Origin: Candidatus Bathyarchaeum sp.
GTDB taxonomy: Archaea > Thermoproteota > Bathyarchaeia > Bathyarchaeales > Bathyarchaeaceae
Assembly: GCA_003096255.1 (NCBI GenBank)
Contig: PIXS01000326.1
Span: 1-17,617 of the forward strand
Length of the DNA: 17,617 bases
Direction of reading: 5' to 3'
Shown here: positions 1 to 6,351 of the stretch, piece after piece
Position numbering within the stretch: position 1 is the stretch's first letter
Layout of the letters: the number at the start of each line of letters is the position of its first letter
The notes under the pieces: generated by a model
Told to the model about the DNA's origin: nothing
The model's input: the letters and a program-made list of their open reading frames with translations, nothing else
Databases searched by the model: none
Program-made: the position numbers and the translations under genes

Positions 1-615
1 CTAGAAGAAGATGAAGGACAAACAATCTTTGAAGCAACAAAAAAAGGAAAAACCGCGTTTCTAGTTCAAGGAGACCCCATGATAGCTACAACCCACGTAG
101 ATTTACAGATTACCGCAAAAAAACGGGGAATAAAAACCCGCGTCATACATGGCGCCTCCGCCGTCTCTGCGGTTAGAGGGATTTCTGGGTTGCAGAACTA
201 CAAGTTTGGAAAAGCAGTTACGGTTCCGTTTTCCGATCAAGGCTTTGTTTCTGAGACTCCTTACAATGTTATCCGCGAAAACAAGAAAATGGGATTGCAC
301 ACAATGTGTTACCTAGACATTAAAGCTGAGGAACAAAGATACCTGACAGTCAATGAGGCACTACAGACGCTTCTGGAACTAGAAAAAAAGAAAAAAGAAC
401 AGGTCATCACCACAAAAACGCTGGTTATGGGAGTTGCGAGAGCAGGTTCACCTGAGCCAGAAGTTAAGGCAGGCTACATAGAAGATGTGATAAGCCATGA
501 TTTTGGTGCCCCTCCCCACACCCTCATTGTTCCAGGCAAACTGCATTTCATGGAAGCTGAAGCCCTAATAATACTAGCAGGCGCACCCGAGGAGGCAAGG
601 GGGATGGCTAAATGA
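1..615 (+). CDS. dphB: Diphthine synthase, 5'-partial
   Basis: This is the C-terminal 204 codons of an S-adenosylmethionine-dependent methyltransferase that methylates the modified histidine of elongation factor 2 during diphthamide synthesis. The frame is open from base 1, so the true start lies outside the window; the ATG at 79 is internal, inside the conserved GDPMIATTHVDL segment (about 67-102). Further family features are a HGASAVSAV stretch at about 151-177, a 'GLQNYKFGKAVTVPF' segment and, near the end, 'PHTLIVPGKLHFMEAEAL'. Family members are about 250-270 residues, so roughly 50-60 N-terminal residues are missing. The stop overlaps the next gene's start in an ATGA arrangement (612-615), which implies translational coupling. 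The family assignment is from recognised motifs and is secure. Confidence 0.93.
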   Translation, partial: LEEDEGQTIFEATKKGKTAFLVQGDPMIATTHVDLQITAKKRGIKTRVIHGASAVSAVRGISGLQNYKFGKAVTVPFSDQGFVSETPYNVIRENKKMGLHTMCYLDIKAEEQRYLTVNEALQTLLELEKKKKEQVITTKTLVMGVARAGSPEPEVKAGYIEDVISHDFGAPPHTLIVPGKLHFMEAEALIILAGAPEEARGMAK

Positions 616-869
616 CCATAGATGAACTGATTACAAAATATATTCGCGGCGCTGACCGCGTCATCAAAGAAATCAAAGAAATGCCAGAAGACGTGCACCT
701 CAAGGAGTCGGAGGCGGCGACAGTTTTTGATTGGGCTAAACGTTATCTGGAAGACGCAAAGTATTATCAGAAGGAAGGCAAACTGGAAACTAGCCTCACT
801 TCAGTTGCGTACTGTGAGGGGCTGCTGGATGCCCTGCGGCTGTTAGGAGCTGTAGAGTTCTCATGGTAA
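612..869 (+). CDS. DUF357 family small helical protein
   Basis: An 85-residue soluble, probably all-helical protein resembling the archaeal DUF357 family, whose function I do not know. There is no signal peptide or membrane segment. The N-terminal half is charged (MTIDELITKYIRGADRVIKEI); the C-terminal half holds the family-like core 'WAKRYLEDAKYYQKEGKLETSL' split by polar turns and an 'AYCEGLLDALRLLG' helix. The start overlaps the dphB stop by four bases and its own stop overlaps the ribL start by seven, so it is embedded in a translationally coupled trio. That context suggests co-expression with diphthamide and flavin genes but not a shared reaction. The helical hairpin could be a protein-protein interaction module; this is inference. 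Confidence 0.8.
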   Translation: MTIDELITKYIRGADRVIKEIKEMPEDVHLKESEAATVFDWAKRYLEDAKYYQKEGKLETSLTSVAYCEGLLDALRLLGAVEFSW

Positions 870-1318
870 CAAAAAAGAAAAAAATCGTGATAGCTTCAGG
901 AACCTTTGACCTGCTTCATTTAGGGCACGTGAGATTTCTGGAAGAGGCAAGAAAGGCTGGAGGAAAAAACGCGGAACTGATTGTGATAGTTGCCAGAGAC
1001 AGCACGGTCAAGGATAGAAAAGGAAAGAAACCCATAATGCCAGAAGACCAACGTCGAGCACTCGTTGAATCTCTCAAAGTGGTAGACGAAGCGATTCTAG
1101 GTTCAGAGGACTTCAGCATCGACAAAGTGATTGACAAACTGAAACCTGACGTTATAGCTGTGGGTCACGACCAAGATGGCATAGAAAAAGAAGTGCTGAA
1201 AGTCATAGAGAAAGAAAACGTTGCCATCGAAGTTACAAGGATTGGAAGATTCGGAAAAAGGGAACTGGACAGTTCCTCAAAAATTGTGCGAAAAATCATA
1301 GAATCAGTCAACAAGTAG
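863..1318 (+). CDS. ribL: Archaeal FAD synthase (FMN adenylyltransferase)
   Basis: A 151-residue nucleotidyltransferase of the cytidylyltransferase-like fold, matching archaeal RibL, which transfers AMP from ATP to FMN to make FAD. Visible motifs are the N-terminal GTFDLLHLGH (residues 13-22, with the HxGH nucleotide-binding signature at 19-22), 'GHDQ' at 101-104, and a C-terminal SSSKIVRK stretch (137-144) corresponding to the ISSTxxR-like motif of the superfamily. The length fits the family. The ATG at 863 overlaps the DUF357 stop, so translation is probably coupled. The gene ends 7 bases before the end of the convergent riboflavin kinase, placing the two consecutive steps from riboflavin to FAD side by side. 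A glycerol-3-phosphate cytidylyltransferase is the main alternative, but the archaeal setting and neighbour favour RibL. Confidence 0.88.
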   Translation: MVTKKKKIVIASGTFDLLHLGHVRFLEEARKAGGKNAELIVIVARDSTVKDRKGKKPIMPEDQRRALVESLKVVDEAILGSEDFSIDKVIDKLKPDVIAVGHDQDGIEKEVLKVIEKENVAIEVTRIGRFGKRELDSSSKIVRKIIESVNK

Positions 1319-1325
1319 TGGGGAG

Positions 1326-2033
1326 CTAGGGCAGAATCAGAATCTCCACTTTGACTTTGTGTCCGTCTTTTAGTTTCAGGCGGCTTCTTAGACAGGTTGG
1401 AGCAACAAGTTCTATCACTGATTGGCCGTAGTGGCTTCTTAGTGCGTTGATTGCGGCGCCCTTCACTTTATTGTTTATTACTGCGGGATAGCATCTCACT
1501 GCTCCAAAAGTTCTGGACTCGTCCTCGAAGCCTTCAAGGGTTACGGCAGGATATGTTTCCAGTTCTGACAGAGACTTTATGTCGTATTCACTTGTCAGCT
1601 TGAGATTAAGGGTGCCGGGGTAAGGGTCGAAACCAAGCTTCTCCATGAACTGTTTCCGATAGCCCTCCTTGGTTACATAGTAGGCGCCTTCCCCCAACCC
1701 AGTGAAGAGAGTGCCCTCCAAGGTTATTGAGGGGGGATAGGCTGACTCGAAAATCAGGCGCAACTCAGAATAAAGCTTCTTTAGCTTGGCAACACCTTGA
1801 GTGGTAATCTTTGTCAAGCAGCCGTCCGGAGTTACGGTTCGTTCAATCCAGCCCATCTTCTCTAAAGTAATGAGGTGACGGGATGCGGTTTGCTGGGATG
1901 CTCCAATCTTTTCGGCAAGATACTCTGTGGAGACCTTAACGGTTCGGCTTGAAGCCCCCAACTCCGCTAACTTGTAGAGAGTAAAGAAAAGCTTCCAAGA
2001 CTTCAAGTCCACGTTCAGGGAGTCCAAGTGCAT
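1326..2033 (-). CDS. ribK: CTP-dependent riboflavin kinase with N-terminal winged-helix domain (RbkR-like)
   Basis: A 235-residue two-domain protein. Residues about 12-75 form a MarR-like winged helix (recognition region near 'EKIGASQQTASRHLITLEKMGWI'-type sequence at 41-63). Residues about 100-235 form the archaeal riboflavin kinase domain (DUF120), with 'GTLFTGLGEGAYYV' (107-120), 'PGTLNLKL' (139-146) and 'HYGQSVIELVAP' (201-212). This kinase uses CTP rather than ATP to phosphorylate riboflavin to FMN. Archaeal proteins with this fusion are described as RbkR, a bifunctional kinase and transcriptional regulator of flavin genes, so the symbol rbkR would also fit. The ATG at 2033 is preceded by a TATA-like box whose spacing predicts a leader of about 10 bases. 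A perfect palindrome overlaps that promoter, consistent with autoregulation, which is inference. Confidence 0.9.
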   Translation of the reverse strand: MHLDSLNVDLKSWKLFFTLYKLAELGASSRTVKVSTEYLAEKIGASQQTASRHLITLEKMGWIERTVTPDGCLTKITTQGVAKLKKLYSELRLIFESAYPPSITLEGTLFTGLGEGAYYVTKEGYRKQFMEKLGFDPYPGTLNLKLTSEYDIKSLSELETYPAVTLEGFEDESRTFGAVRCYPAVINNKVKGAAINALRSHYGQSVIELVAPTCLRSRLKLKDGHKVKVEILILP

Positions 2034-2060
2034 CGCCTATTTCTCAGAAAGATAAACTAC

Positions 2061-2082
2061 CTATTATAAGTAACCCGTTACT
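2061..2082 (-). promoter_or_regulatory. ribK/rbkR promoter with overlapping 14-bp palindrome
   Basis: On the minus strand a TATA-like CTTATAATAG lies at 2070-2061, about 26 bases before a predicted start site near 2043-2045, giving a leader of about 10 bases. The perfect inverted repeat AGTAAC-cc-GTTACT occupies 2069-2082, immediately upstream of and touching the TATA element, where the B-recognition element would sit. A protein bound there would block TFB/TBP access. The gene downstream encodes its own winged-helix domain, which makes it the obvious candidate binder. The sequence match is direct; the operator role is inferred. Confidence 0.6.
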
Positions 2083-2088
2083 GTAGGT

Positions 2089-2994
2089 TCAGTCACTTGC
2101 CTTTTTCATGCTTTCGACTTCTTTCACAGCCTTTATTGCCACTTCAAGCATGTCGTCATCTGGCGGTCTTGTCGTAAGATGTTGCAGAGCCACCCCCGGC
2201 GCCACCAGCACTTTCATGATTGCTGAGTCTCTGTATTTGTCACTGAGTTTCAGAAGCTCATAGGAGATGGCGCTGATGACGGGAACGAAAACAACTCGGT
2301 AGGATAGGCTCACTAGAAAATCTCCACGGGGCAGGAGGTAAAAGACCAGTATGCTGATTAACGTGACTATGAAAAGAAATGATGTTCCGCATCTAGAGTG
2401 AAAACGGGAGTATTTTCTGGCGTTTTCCACATTCAACTCAACTCCAGCTTCATAGGCGTTTATGGCTGTATGCTCTGCGCCGTGATACTGAAAGATTCGT
2501 TTGAAATCTCCAACTAAGGATATGATGACCAGGTATACCAAAAGGAAACTAAGACGCAGTGCGCCCTCAACAACATTGAAAAGTAAACCTCCCCCGAAGT
2601 CGAAGAGGGATGTCAAGACAAAGGGTGTTACGCTGAACAGAAGTATCGACAAGCCTATAGCTACTACAATGACGACGGCAATTTCTACAGGACTAAGAAT
2701 CTCTTCCTCGTTTTCGTCTTCGCCAAAAGCCGCGTTTGCAGAAAAATAGATGCCCTTGATTCCCGAGTATAACGTTTCAATAAGAGCAAGGATGCCCCGA
2801 ATGAAGGGAAGCTTAAGGAAGCTATACCGCTCGGACAGTGAATGCAGTACCTCTCTTTTTGTCGCTATCTGGTTGTTGGGCTGCCGCACACAAATTACCA
2901 TATGGTTTTTGGAGCGCATCATCACGCCCTCCATTACAGCTTGCCCACCAAAAGCTAGAGATGGTTCCTTCGCTTCCTTAGCATCTACGTTCAT
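2089..2994 (-). CDS. DUF1385 (YqhQ-type) membrane protein
   Basis: A 301-residue integral membrane protein of the DUF1385/YqhQ family, sometimes described as a putative metal-dependent enzyme; the reaction is not known to me. The family hallmarks are clear: 'FGGQAVMEGVMMR' (15-27), 'FQYHGAEHTAINAYE' (168-182), 'SRFHSRCGTSF' (196-206) and 'ALQHLTTRPPDDDMLEVAI' (269-287). The histidines and glutamate in the second block (H171, E174, H175) and H199/C202 are likely metal or active-site residues. Hydrophobic segments are seen at about 103-130, 147-161, 205-222 and 229-246. The family is better known from Firmicutes, but archaeal members exist. The ATG at 2994 lies at the predicted transcription start, so the mRNA may be leaderless. 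It is divergent from the DUF2153 gene. Confidence 0.88.
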   Translation of the reverse strand: MNVDAKEAKEPSLAFGGQAVMEGVMMRSKNHMVICVRQPNNQIATKREVLHSLSERYSFLKLPFIRGILALIETLYSGIKGIYFSANAAFGEDENEEEILSPVEIAVVIVVAIGLSILLFSVTPFVLTSLFDFGGGLLFNVVEGALRLSFLLVYLVIISLVGDFKRIFQYHGAEHTAINAYEAGVELNVENARKYSRFHSRCGTSFLFIVTLISILVFYLLPRGDFLVSLSYRVVFVPVISAISYELLKLSDKYRDSAIMKVLVAPGVALQHLTTRPPDDDMLEVAIKAVKEVESMKKASD

Positions 2995-3018
2995 ATCTGA
3001 AGGAATTTTTATCGATTC

Positions 3019-3032
3019 TTATATGCTTTTGC
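3019..3032 (-). promoter_or_regulatory. Promoter of the DUF1385 gene, probably leaderless
   Basis: On the minus strand a purine-rich CAAAAG (BRE-like, about 3032-3027) runs into CATATAAG (3026-3019). Counting about 26 bases from the TATA centre puts the transcription start near 2996, two bases from the ATG at 2994. That spacing is typical of archaeal leaderless genes, and there is no Shine-Dalgarno sequence. Confidence 0.55.
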
Positions 3033-3047
3033 AAAAAATATTTGAAA

Positions 3048-3065
3048 TAAAGAAAGCTTTTATGC
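3048..3065 (+). promoter_or_regulatory. Promoter of the DUF2153 gene
   Basis: The sequence AAAGAAAGCTTTTATG (3050-3064 region) resembles a B-recognition element followed by a TATA box. A start site about 26 bases downstream falls near 3086, giving a leader of about 14 bases to the ATG at 3100. It sits back to back with the promoter of the divergent DUF1385 gene. Confidence 0.5.
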
Positions 3066-3099
3066 CCGAAACCACTAGGGCATACTGTTGGTGTTGCTC

Positions 3100-3453
3100 A
3101 TGGAAGGAAGATGGGTTAACGACTGCCAAAGAATTTTGAAGGAAATCAAAAAGTCAGAGAAGCTCGAAGGACAGGACAGGCTGGACATGGTGCGCACTAT
3201 CAGATTCACAATCCTTGCACTACAACGAAGCGTAACTGGATGGATGCAATGGGCAGACAACCCTGACATCATGGCTCAATTCAGTTTGGACGAGCTGGTG
3301 GAGATAAACAAGAATCTTGCTGATCTTGTGTGCGCCTTCGTGGACTATGACGCGAAGATTACTGGAAGCCAAGAAGCCAAGCTTGAGAAGAAGATAAGAA
3401 AAGATGCCATAAAGAATCCGCAACACGGAAGAGACATGTTCTACGTAAAGTAA
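3100..3453 (+). CDS. DUF2153 family protein
   Basis: A 117-residue soluble protein that I assign to DUF2153, an archaeal family without known function. I prefer the ATG at 3100 (protein begins MEGRWVNDCQRIL) over a TTG at 3088 because the ATG is 14 bases from the predicted transcription start. The sequence looks helical, with a basic first half (EIKKSEKLEGQDRLDMVRTI), an aromatic 'SVTGWMQWADNP' segment at about 46-57, a 'FSLDELVEINKNLADLVCAF' helix and a charged C-terminal tail ending 'HGRDMFYVK'. There is no signal peptide or membrane segment. It is monocistronic between a divergent DUF1385 gene and a convergent YgbA-like gene. The family call is from pattern recognition and is less certain than for the neighbours. 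Confidence 0.72.
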   Translation: MEGRWVNDCQRILKEIKKSEKLEGQDRLDMVRTIRFTILALQRSVTGWMQWADNPDIMAQFSLDELVEINKNLADLVCAFVDYDAKITGSQEAKLEKKIRKDAIKNPQHGRDMFYVK

Positions 3454-3505
3454 CAGCACAGCCAACGCTTTAGTCATTATTCTTTAGTCTGTTTGTCCCC
3501 AGTTT

Positions 3506-3871
3506 TCAGGACTTTTTCAGTTGGTCGTTGTTTCTGAAAGAATCACAGATATGACGCAGTCCAAGAATTGGGTGCTGAAAAAACATTCTTGGTCCAGAAT
3601 ACATGAACACTGTTTCTGCGTAATCTCTGAACTTGTTGTTGTAGCATTTCAGTCCGCATCTTCCACAAACAGGCTTCTTTTCCTGATAACGACAATTCTC
3701 TAACCTGTTTTTAGCATAATCTTTTAGGTCAACACATTTCGAACAAAGGGATTTTCTAGTAGAATGATGGCTTTCGCAATAGATTTGCACCATCGCCTCA
3801 ACCATCTTCTTCTCTCGCTTAATAATAGCGGGCTGATCGCTCTCAGAAAATCCTCCATCAGAACAGCGCAT
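3506..3871 (-). CDS. ygbA: YgbA family protein (nitrous oxide-stimulated promoter family)
   Basis: A 121-residue cysteine-rich protein matching the YgbA_NO family: 'IYCESHH' (30-36), 'LCSKCVDLKDYAKNRLENC' (42-60), 'CGRCGLKCY' (69-77), 'FRDYAETVFMYSGPRM' (81-96) and a final 'HPILGLRHI'. Cysteines 32, 43, 46, 60, 69, 72 and 76 probably bind a metal. In enteric bacteria ygbA is induced by nitric oxide through NsrR and supports recovery from nitrosative stress; the molecular role is unknown to me. The first 22 residues are poorly conserved, so a start at the internal ATG after KREKK (residue 23) is possible. A perfect inverted repeat lies 6-18 bases upstream of the ATG used here. The closest family members I know are bacterial, so transfer into this archaeon is possible but not shown. 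Confidence 0.87.
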   Translation of the reverse strand: MRCSDGGFSESDQPAIIKREKKMVEAMVQIYCESHHSTRKSLCSKCVDLKDYAKNRLENCRYQEKKPVCGRCGLKCYNNKFRDYAETVFMYSGPRMFFQHPILGLRHICDSFRNNDQLKKS

Positions 3872-3876
3872 ACATT

Positions 3877-3889
3877 TTCCTTGAAGGAA
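3877..3889. repeat. Perfect inverted repeat upstream of ygbA
   Basis: TTCCTT-g-AAGGAA, a 6-bp perfect dyad with a one-base centre, ends five bases before the start codon at 3871. A weak TATA-like ATAATTAG lies just upstream on the minus strand (about 3893-3900), so the dyad would cover the transcription start. It may be a repressor site. The AAGGAA arm could also act as a Shine-Dalgarno-like element, so the assignment is tentative. Confidence 0.4.
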
Positions 3890-3926
3890 GCAACTAATTA
3901 TGTTTCCGATACGGTTCTATTAACTC

Positions 3927-4334
3927 TCAGGGTGATTGTTTTAGCCACTTTAGGGCATATGCTGCCATAACTGCGGACACTATTCCTAGTACAAGGTAAG
4001 TGGGCACTGGAAGAACATTGAATGTGCAACTGAAGAAGAGAATTCCTGTTAAAGCTAGAGCTAGTAAAGAGACGTCTTTTCTGTAGTCAAAGACGGCTTT
4101 TCCGGAAAGTAGCTTCAAGGGTATGAAGGAGAAGAATGATGACATCAGAACCAGCATTAATCCAGAGTCTCCGATGGCCCTGAAACCAGCTAGAAACAAG
4201 ACAGAAAAGGGAGCCATCAAAGTCAAGATGATAAGGGTCTTCGACAACACAATCAACGCTTTAGTCCTTTTAGAAATATCCCCACTCTGATACCGTGTAA
4301 CGCCTGGAGACGAAAAAGGAAAAAGAAACAGCAA
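3927..4334 (-). CDS. Small multi-pass membrane protein, start uncertain
   Basis: About 136 residues, with four or so hydrophobic segments: 'ALIVLSKTLIILTLMAPFSVLFL', 'LMLVLMSSFFSFIPLKLL', 'VSLLALALTGILFFSCTF' and 'VPTYLVLGIVSAVMAAYAL' (given here in parts). I do not recognise the family. The frame is open back to an ATG at 4448, but codons before about 4335 look non-coding. The simplest start is a TTG at 4334 giving a protein beginning MLFLFPFSSPGVTRYQ. A better-placed ATG at 4351, preceded by AGGTG, lies in a different frame and would need a one-base shift in the two A5/T5 runs (4313-4324) to join this frame. So either a non-ATG start or a small frameshift (real or sequencing) is involved. 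The region upstream overlaps the divergent broken gene. Confidence 0.55.
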   Translation of the reverse strand: MLFLFPFSSPGVTRYQSGDISKRTKALIVLSKTLIILTLMAPFSVLFLAGFRAIGDSGLMLVLMSSFFSFIPLKLLSGKAVFDYRKDVSLLALALTGILFFSCTFNVLPVPTYLVLGIVSAVMAAYALKWLKQSP

Positions 4335-4388
4335 CCCAGAAACGACAACATTATTGCACCTGTTTTCCAAAGGCTGAATTTCCTGTAT

Positions 4389-4928
4389 ATGCCACAAGTT
4401 TTTGCACAAAATATTCCAGAAAACACTTTGGTAATCACAACAGTACACGACGAAAAAAAGGTTGACGGAATCACTATCACAAGCACTGACGGGTCCAAAA
4501 ACGCAGGTAAACCGTTTGCTGAAACAAAACTATAAACCAACGTTATTATCGAAACAGAGACTCCAATGTACACCAGCTCTGCCATCGTAATTAAGGGCGC
4601 TTTTTCTAGGGCTTGCAGTTTTACTTTGTCAACTTTCTGGATTGAAACTGTTCAATCAACTGGAACATTGAAAATAACGTGGGATGCATTTTGGGAGATT
4701 TCTGAAACTGGTGAAGAAGACAGAAAAATGCTGTTCATCATGAACCCTGACGGATCAAGAAACATCGAAGCAGACATCTATTTAGGCTTCAAAGTGCCCT
4801 TATTCCACTGGTTACCCATTGTGTTTATCCCCAGTGGATTAGCCCTTTGCTTAATTGCTGTATTCTTGATTAAACAAAAGAAACTGATTAAACGCCAACA
4901 AACGAAGATGTCAGCAGTCAAGTCCTAA
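4389..4928 (+). pseudogene. Surface protein gene interrupted by an in-frame UAA
   Basis: One + strand frame reads as a plausible secreted, C-terminally anchored protein, except for a TAA at 4533-4535. Before the stop, 48 codons from the ATG at 4389 give MPQVFAQNIPENTLVITT and a polar stretch with KKVDGITITSTDG. After it the frame continues through 'NVIIETETP', a beta-rich region with 'TGTLKITWDAFWEI', a hydrophobic anchor 'WLPIVFIPSGLALCLIAVFLI' and a basic tail (KQKKLIKRQQ). Codons on both sides follow the same purine-first pattern, which argues for one gene. 'VFAQ' at 4398-4409 resembles a signal-peptide cleavage site, and the frame upstream is open with a lysine/arginine-rich stretch (about 4308-4330) but lacks an ATG, so the true start is unclear. 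The downstream part could still be made from the ATG at 4566. Family not recognised. Confidence 0.55.
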
Positions 4929-4953
4929 ACAAAAATGAAGCTTTGCCCAGAAA

Positions 4954-5616
4954 CTACTTTTGAACCTTGGCACCTTTCTTCAGCACAACGTAAACTGCGG
5001 CTACTGCAGCAATTGCTGCTACCAGAGCCGAAACGAGGGCTACGATTAGGAGTAGTTGCAGGGTTTCCATGCTTTTGTTCAGTTCGTTCTTTGCGGATTC
5101 TAAATCTTCTATGGTGGCGGCGGCGTTTCTAAGATAATCCAGATCAGCTTCAACTTCAGTTAGGGCTGTGCTTATTTCGTCCACAGTTGAGCTTAATGTG
5201 GCTAACTCTGATTTTGTTGCGACTGTGGCATTAAGGGATTCCACGATAGACTGAATGCTTGTGGTCATATCGGTTAATGTGTCCAAAGCTGAATCCAAGA
5301 TGGCTATTTCTGCAGAGCTTGCGGTGGTTGCACTGATAGAATACAGGATGGACTCTATGGTATCGATGGCATCATTTAATGAATCGAGCTCAGAGTTCAG
5401 GGCAGTTATGTTTGCTTCTACGGCATCTAGTCTAGCTGTTACATTTGCTTCTATTTCAGCCAGTTTACCGTTAAGGGCTTCAACCTCTGCAAGAACATCA
5501 TCGAGAGTAGCTGATTGGGCAAAAACAGTGAAGGCACCTGATGAACAGATAGCTGCTGATGCCATCGTTGCCACAATGAAGGCTGCCAAAATTTTGGATA
5601 ACTTTTTGTTATGCAT
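4954..5616 (-). CDS. Secreted coiled-coil protein with C-terminal membrane anchor
   Basis: A 220-residue protein with a clear signal peptide (KKLSKILAAFIVATMASAAI region, likely cleaved after FAQ at 32-34). An acidic Ala/Leu/Glu/Thr-rich region at about 37-185 has regular heptad spacing ('LAEVEALNGKLAEIEANV', 'LDAVEANITALNSELDSL'), and a single transmembrane segment at about 187-212 is followed by a short basic tail (LKKGAKVQK). The topology is an extracellular coiled-coil stalk anchored at the C terminus. I cannot name a specific function; such proteins occur as surface spacers or S-layer-associated stalks in archaea. A few N-x-S/T sites in the stalk (for example NVTA, NITA, NATV) could be glycosylated. 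The ATG at 5616 is preceded by a GGGGA element at about 11 bases. Confidence 0.82.
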   Translation of the reverse strand: MHNKKLSKILAAFIVATMASAAICSSGAFTVFAQSATLDDVLAEVEALNGKLAEIEANVTARLDAVEANITALNSELDSLNDAIDTIESILYSISATTASSAEIAILDSALDTLTDMTTSIQSIVESLNATVATKSELATLSSTVDEISTALTEVEADLDYLRNAAATIEDLESAKNELNKSMETLQLLLIVALVSALVAAIAAVAAVYVVLKKGAKVQK

Positions 5617-5658
5617 TTCTGTTTCCCCATATTCAACGCATATTCATTCTGCCGATGC

Positions 5659-5706
5659 TAAATATACATATGTGCCCTCACCAGCACTCAAAAAATTTGT
5701 GTATAA
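5659..5706 (-). promoter_or_regulatory. Two TATA-like boxes upstream of the coiled-coil gene
   Basis: On the minus strand a TATA-like TTTATACA lies at about 5706-5699 and a second, ATGTATATTTA, at about 5669-5659. The proximal box predicts a start near 5640 and a leader of about 24 bases, long enough for the GGGGA ribosome-binding element. Two promoters would suit an abundantly expressed surface protein, but neither is proven. Confidence 0.4.
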
Positions 5707-5730
5707 ACCCCTAAGAGTCTAATGTGGGGG

Positions 5731-6219
5731 CTAGTTTGTTGTTTCATTTTTACGTTGCTGCAACATTTTTCGAGCCAAATCTCGGGCATGCTCAGAATAA
5801 ATCAGATCAACAATCGTGTTCCAGTCAAAATTCGGTTTCGAGTTGTAGTGAGGAAACTCTTCAGGAGAAAACATGACAAGCTTGTCTGAATCATACAAAA
5901 TCCTGAAAGCCTCAGAAGGGCTGTCGGGGTGGTCATGGTGTGTACGCACAATCTCGCAGACGTTTTGAACAAAGCTTTCGTCATACCCCAGCTTACGCAA
6001 AATAAATGAGGCAATTTTTGGACCTTCCGCGTACTGCTTTTCGATAGTGCTTCCGCCTATGTCATGCATGATTATGGAGCAGAAAACCAGTTCCTCCAAC
6101 TCTTTGGGGATAACAAAGTTTTCTATGGCAATCTCAAAGACTCTTCGGGTATGGGGCATTCCAAAATCGTTCTTCTTCAAGTATGGCTCAGCTAACGCGA
6201 ACACTTTCTCGTAATGCAT
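5731..6219 (-). CDS. HD-domain phosphohydrolase-like protein
   Basis: A 162-residue soluble protein with the metal-binding signature of the HD superfamily: H23 (in GMPHTRRV), the H52-D53 doublet (IIMHDIGG), a second histidine cluster at 94-97 (THHDHPD) and D110/D112 (LYDSDKL). Such proteins hydrolyse phosphate esters of nucleotides or related substrates; the natural substrate here cannot be read from sequence. The compact single-domain form and the conserved 'GPKIASFILRKLGY' helix resemble stand-alone HDIG-type proteins of archaea and Firmicutes. The ATG at 6219 follows a gap of 132 bases containing a TATA-like CTAAAATAG (about 6277-6269). The gene ends about 115 bases from the start of the co-directional coiled-coil gene, which has its own promoters, so an operon is unlikely. 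Confidence 0.85.
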   Translation of the reverse strand: MHYEKVFALAEPYLKKNDFGMPHTRRVFEIAIENFVIPKELEELVFCSIIMHDIGGSTIEKQYAEGPKIASFILRKLGYDESFVQNVCEIVRTHHDHPDSPSEAFRILYDSDKLVMFSPEEFPHYNSKPNFDWNTIVDLIYSEHARDLARKMLQQRKNETTN

Positions 6220-6351
6220 CCGTTCTCAACACCATCTTTTACTTCAACTACAGCAACACGGTGCTTACTATTTTAGCGTTCCCAATTCAAGCTATCCGCT
6301 AAGTCATGCAGAAACAACAGTTCCTGTACCAACACATGAATGCATTCGGCG

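Noticed and set aside
2750..3139. A 129-codon + strand open frame across the start of the DUF1385 gene
   Set aside because: Antisense to the conserved DUF1385 N terminus and spanning the divergent promoter region.
4313..4330. Programmed -1 frameshifting at the T5-rich stretch
   Set aside because: No X-XXY-YYZ slippery heptamer in the needed frame and no obvious downstream structure; an indel or alternative start is simpler.
4253..4585. A 110-codon hydrophobic open frame on the minus strand, which could be joined by a frameshift to the membrane protein ending at 3927
   Set aside because: Its part above about 4360 is antisense to a + strand frame with a clearer codon pattern and more protein-like sequence; it is also cysteine-rich in the way shadow frames often are. 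Only the short stretch from ATG 4351 remains a possible start for the membrane protein.
5255..5722. A 155-codon open frame antisense to the coiled-coil gene
   Set aside because: Low-complexity Ser/Ala/Met sequence produced by the antisense of regular heptads; the minus strand protein has signal peptide, heptads and anchor.
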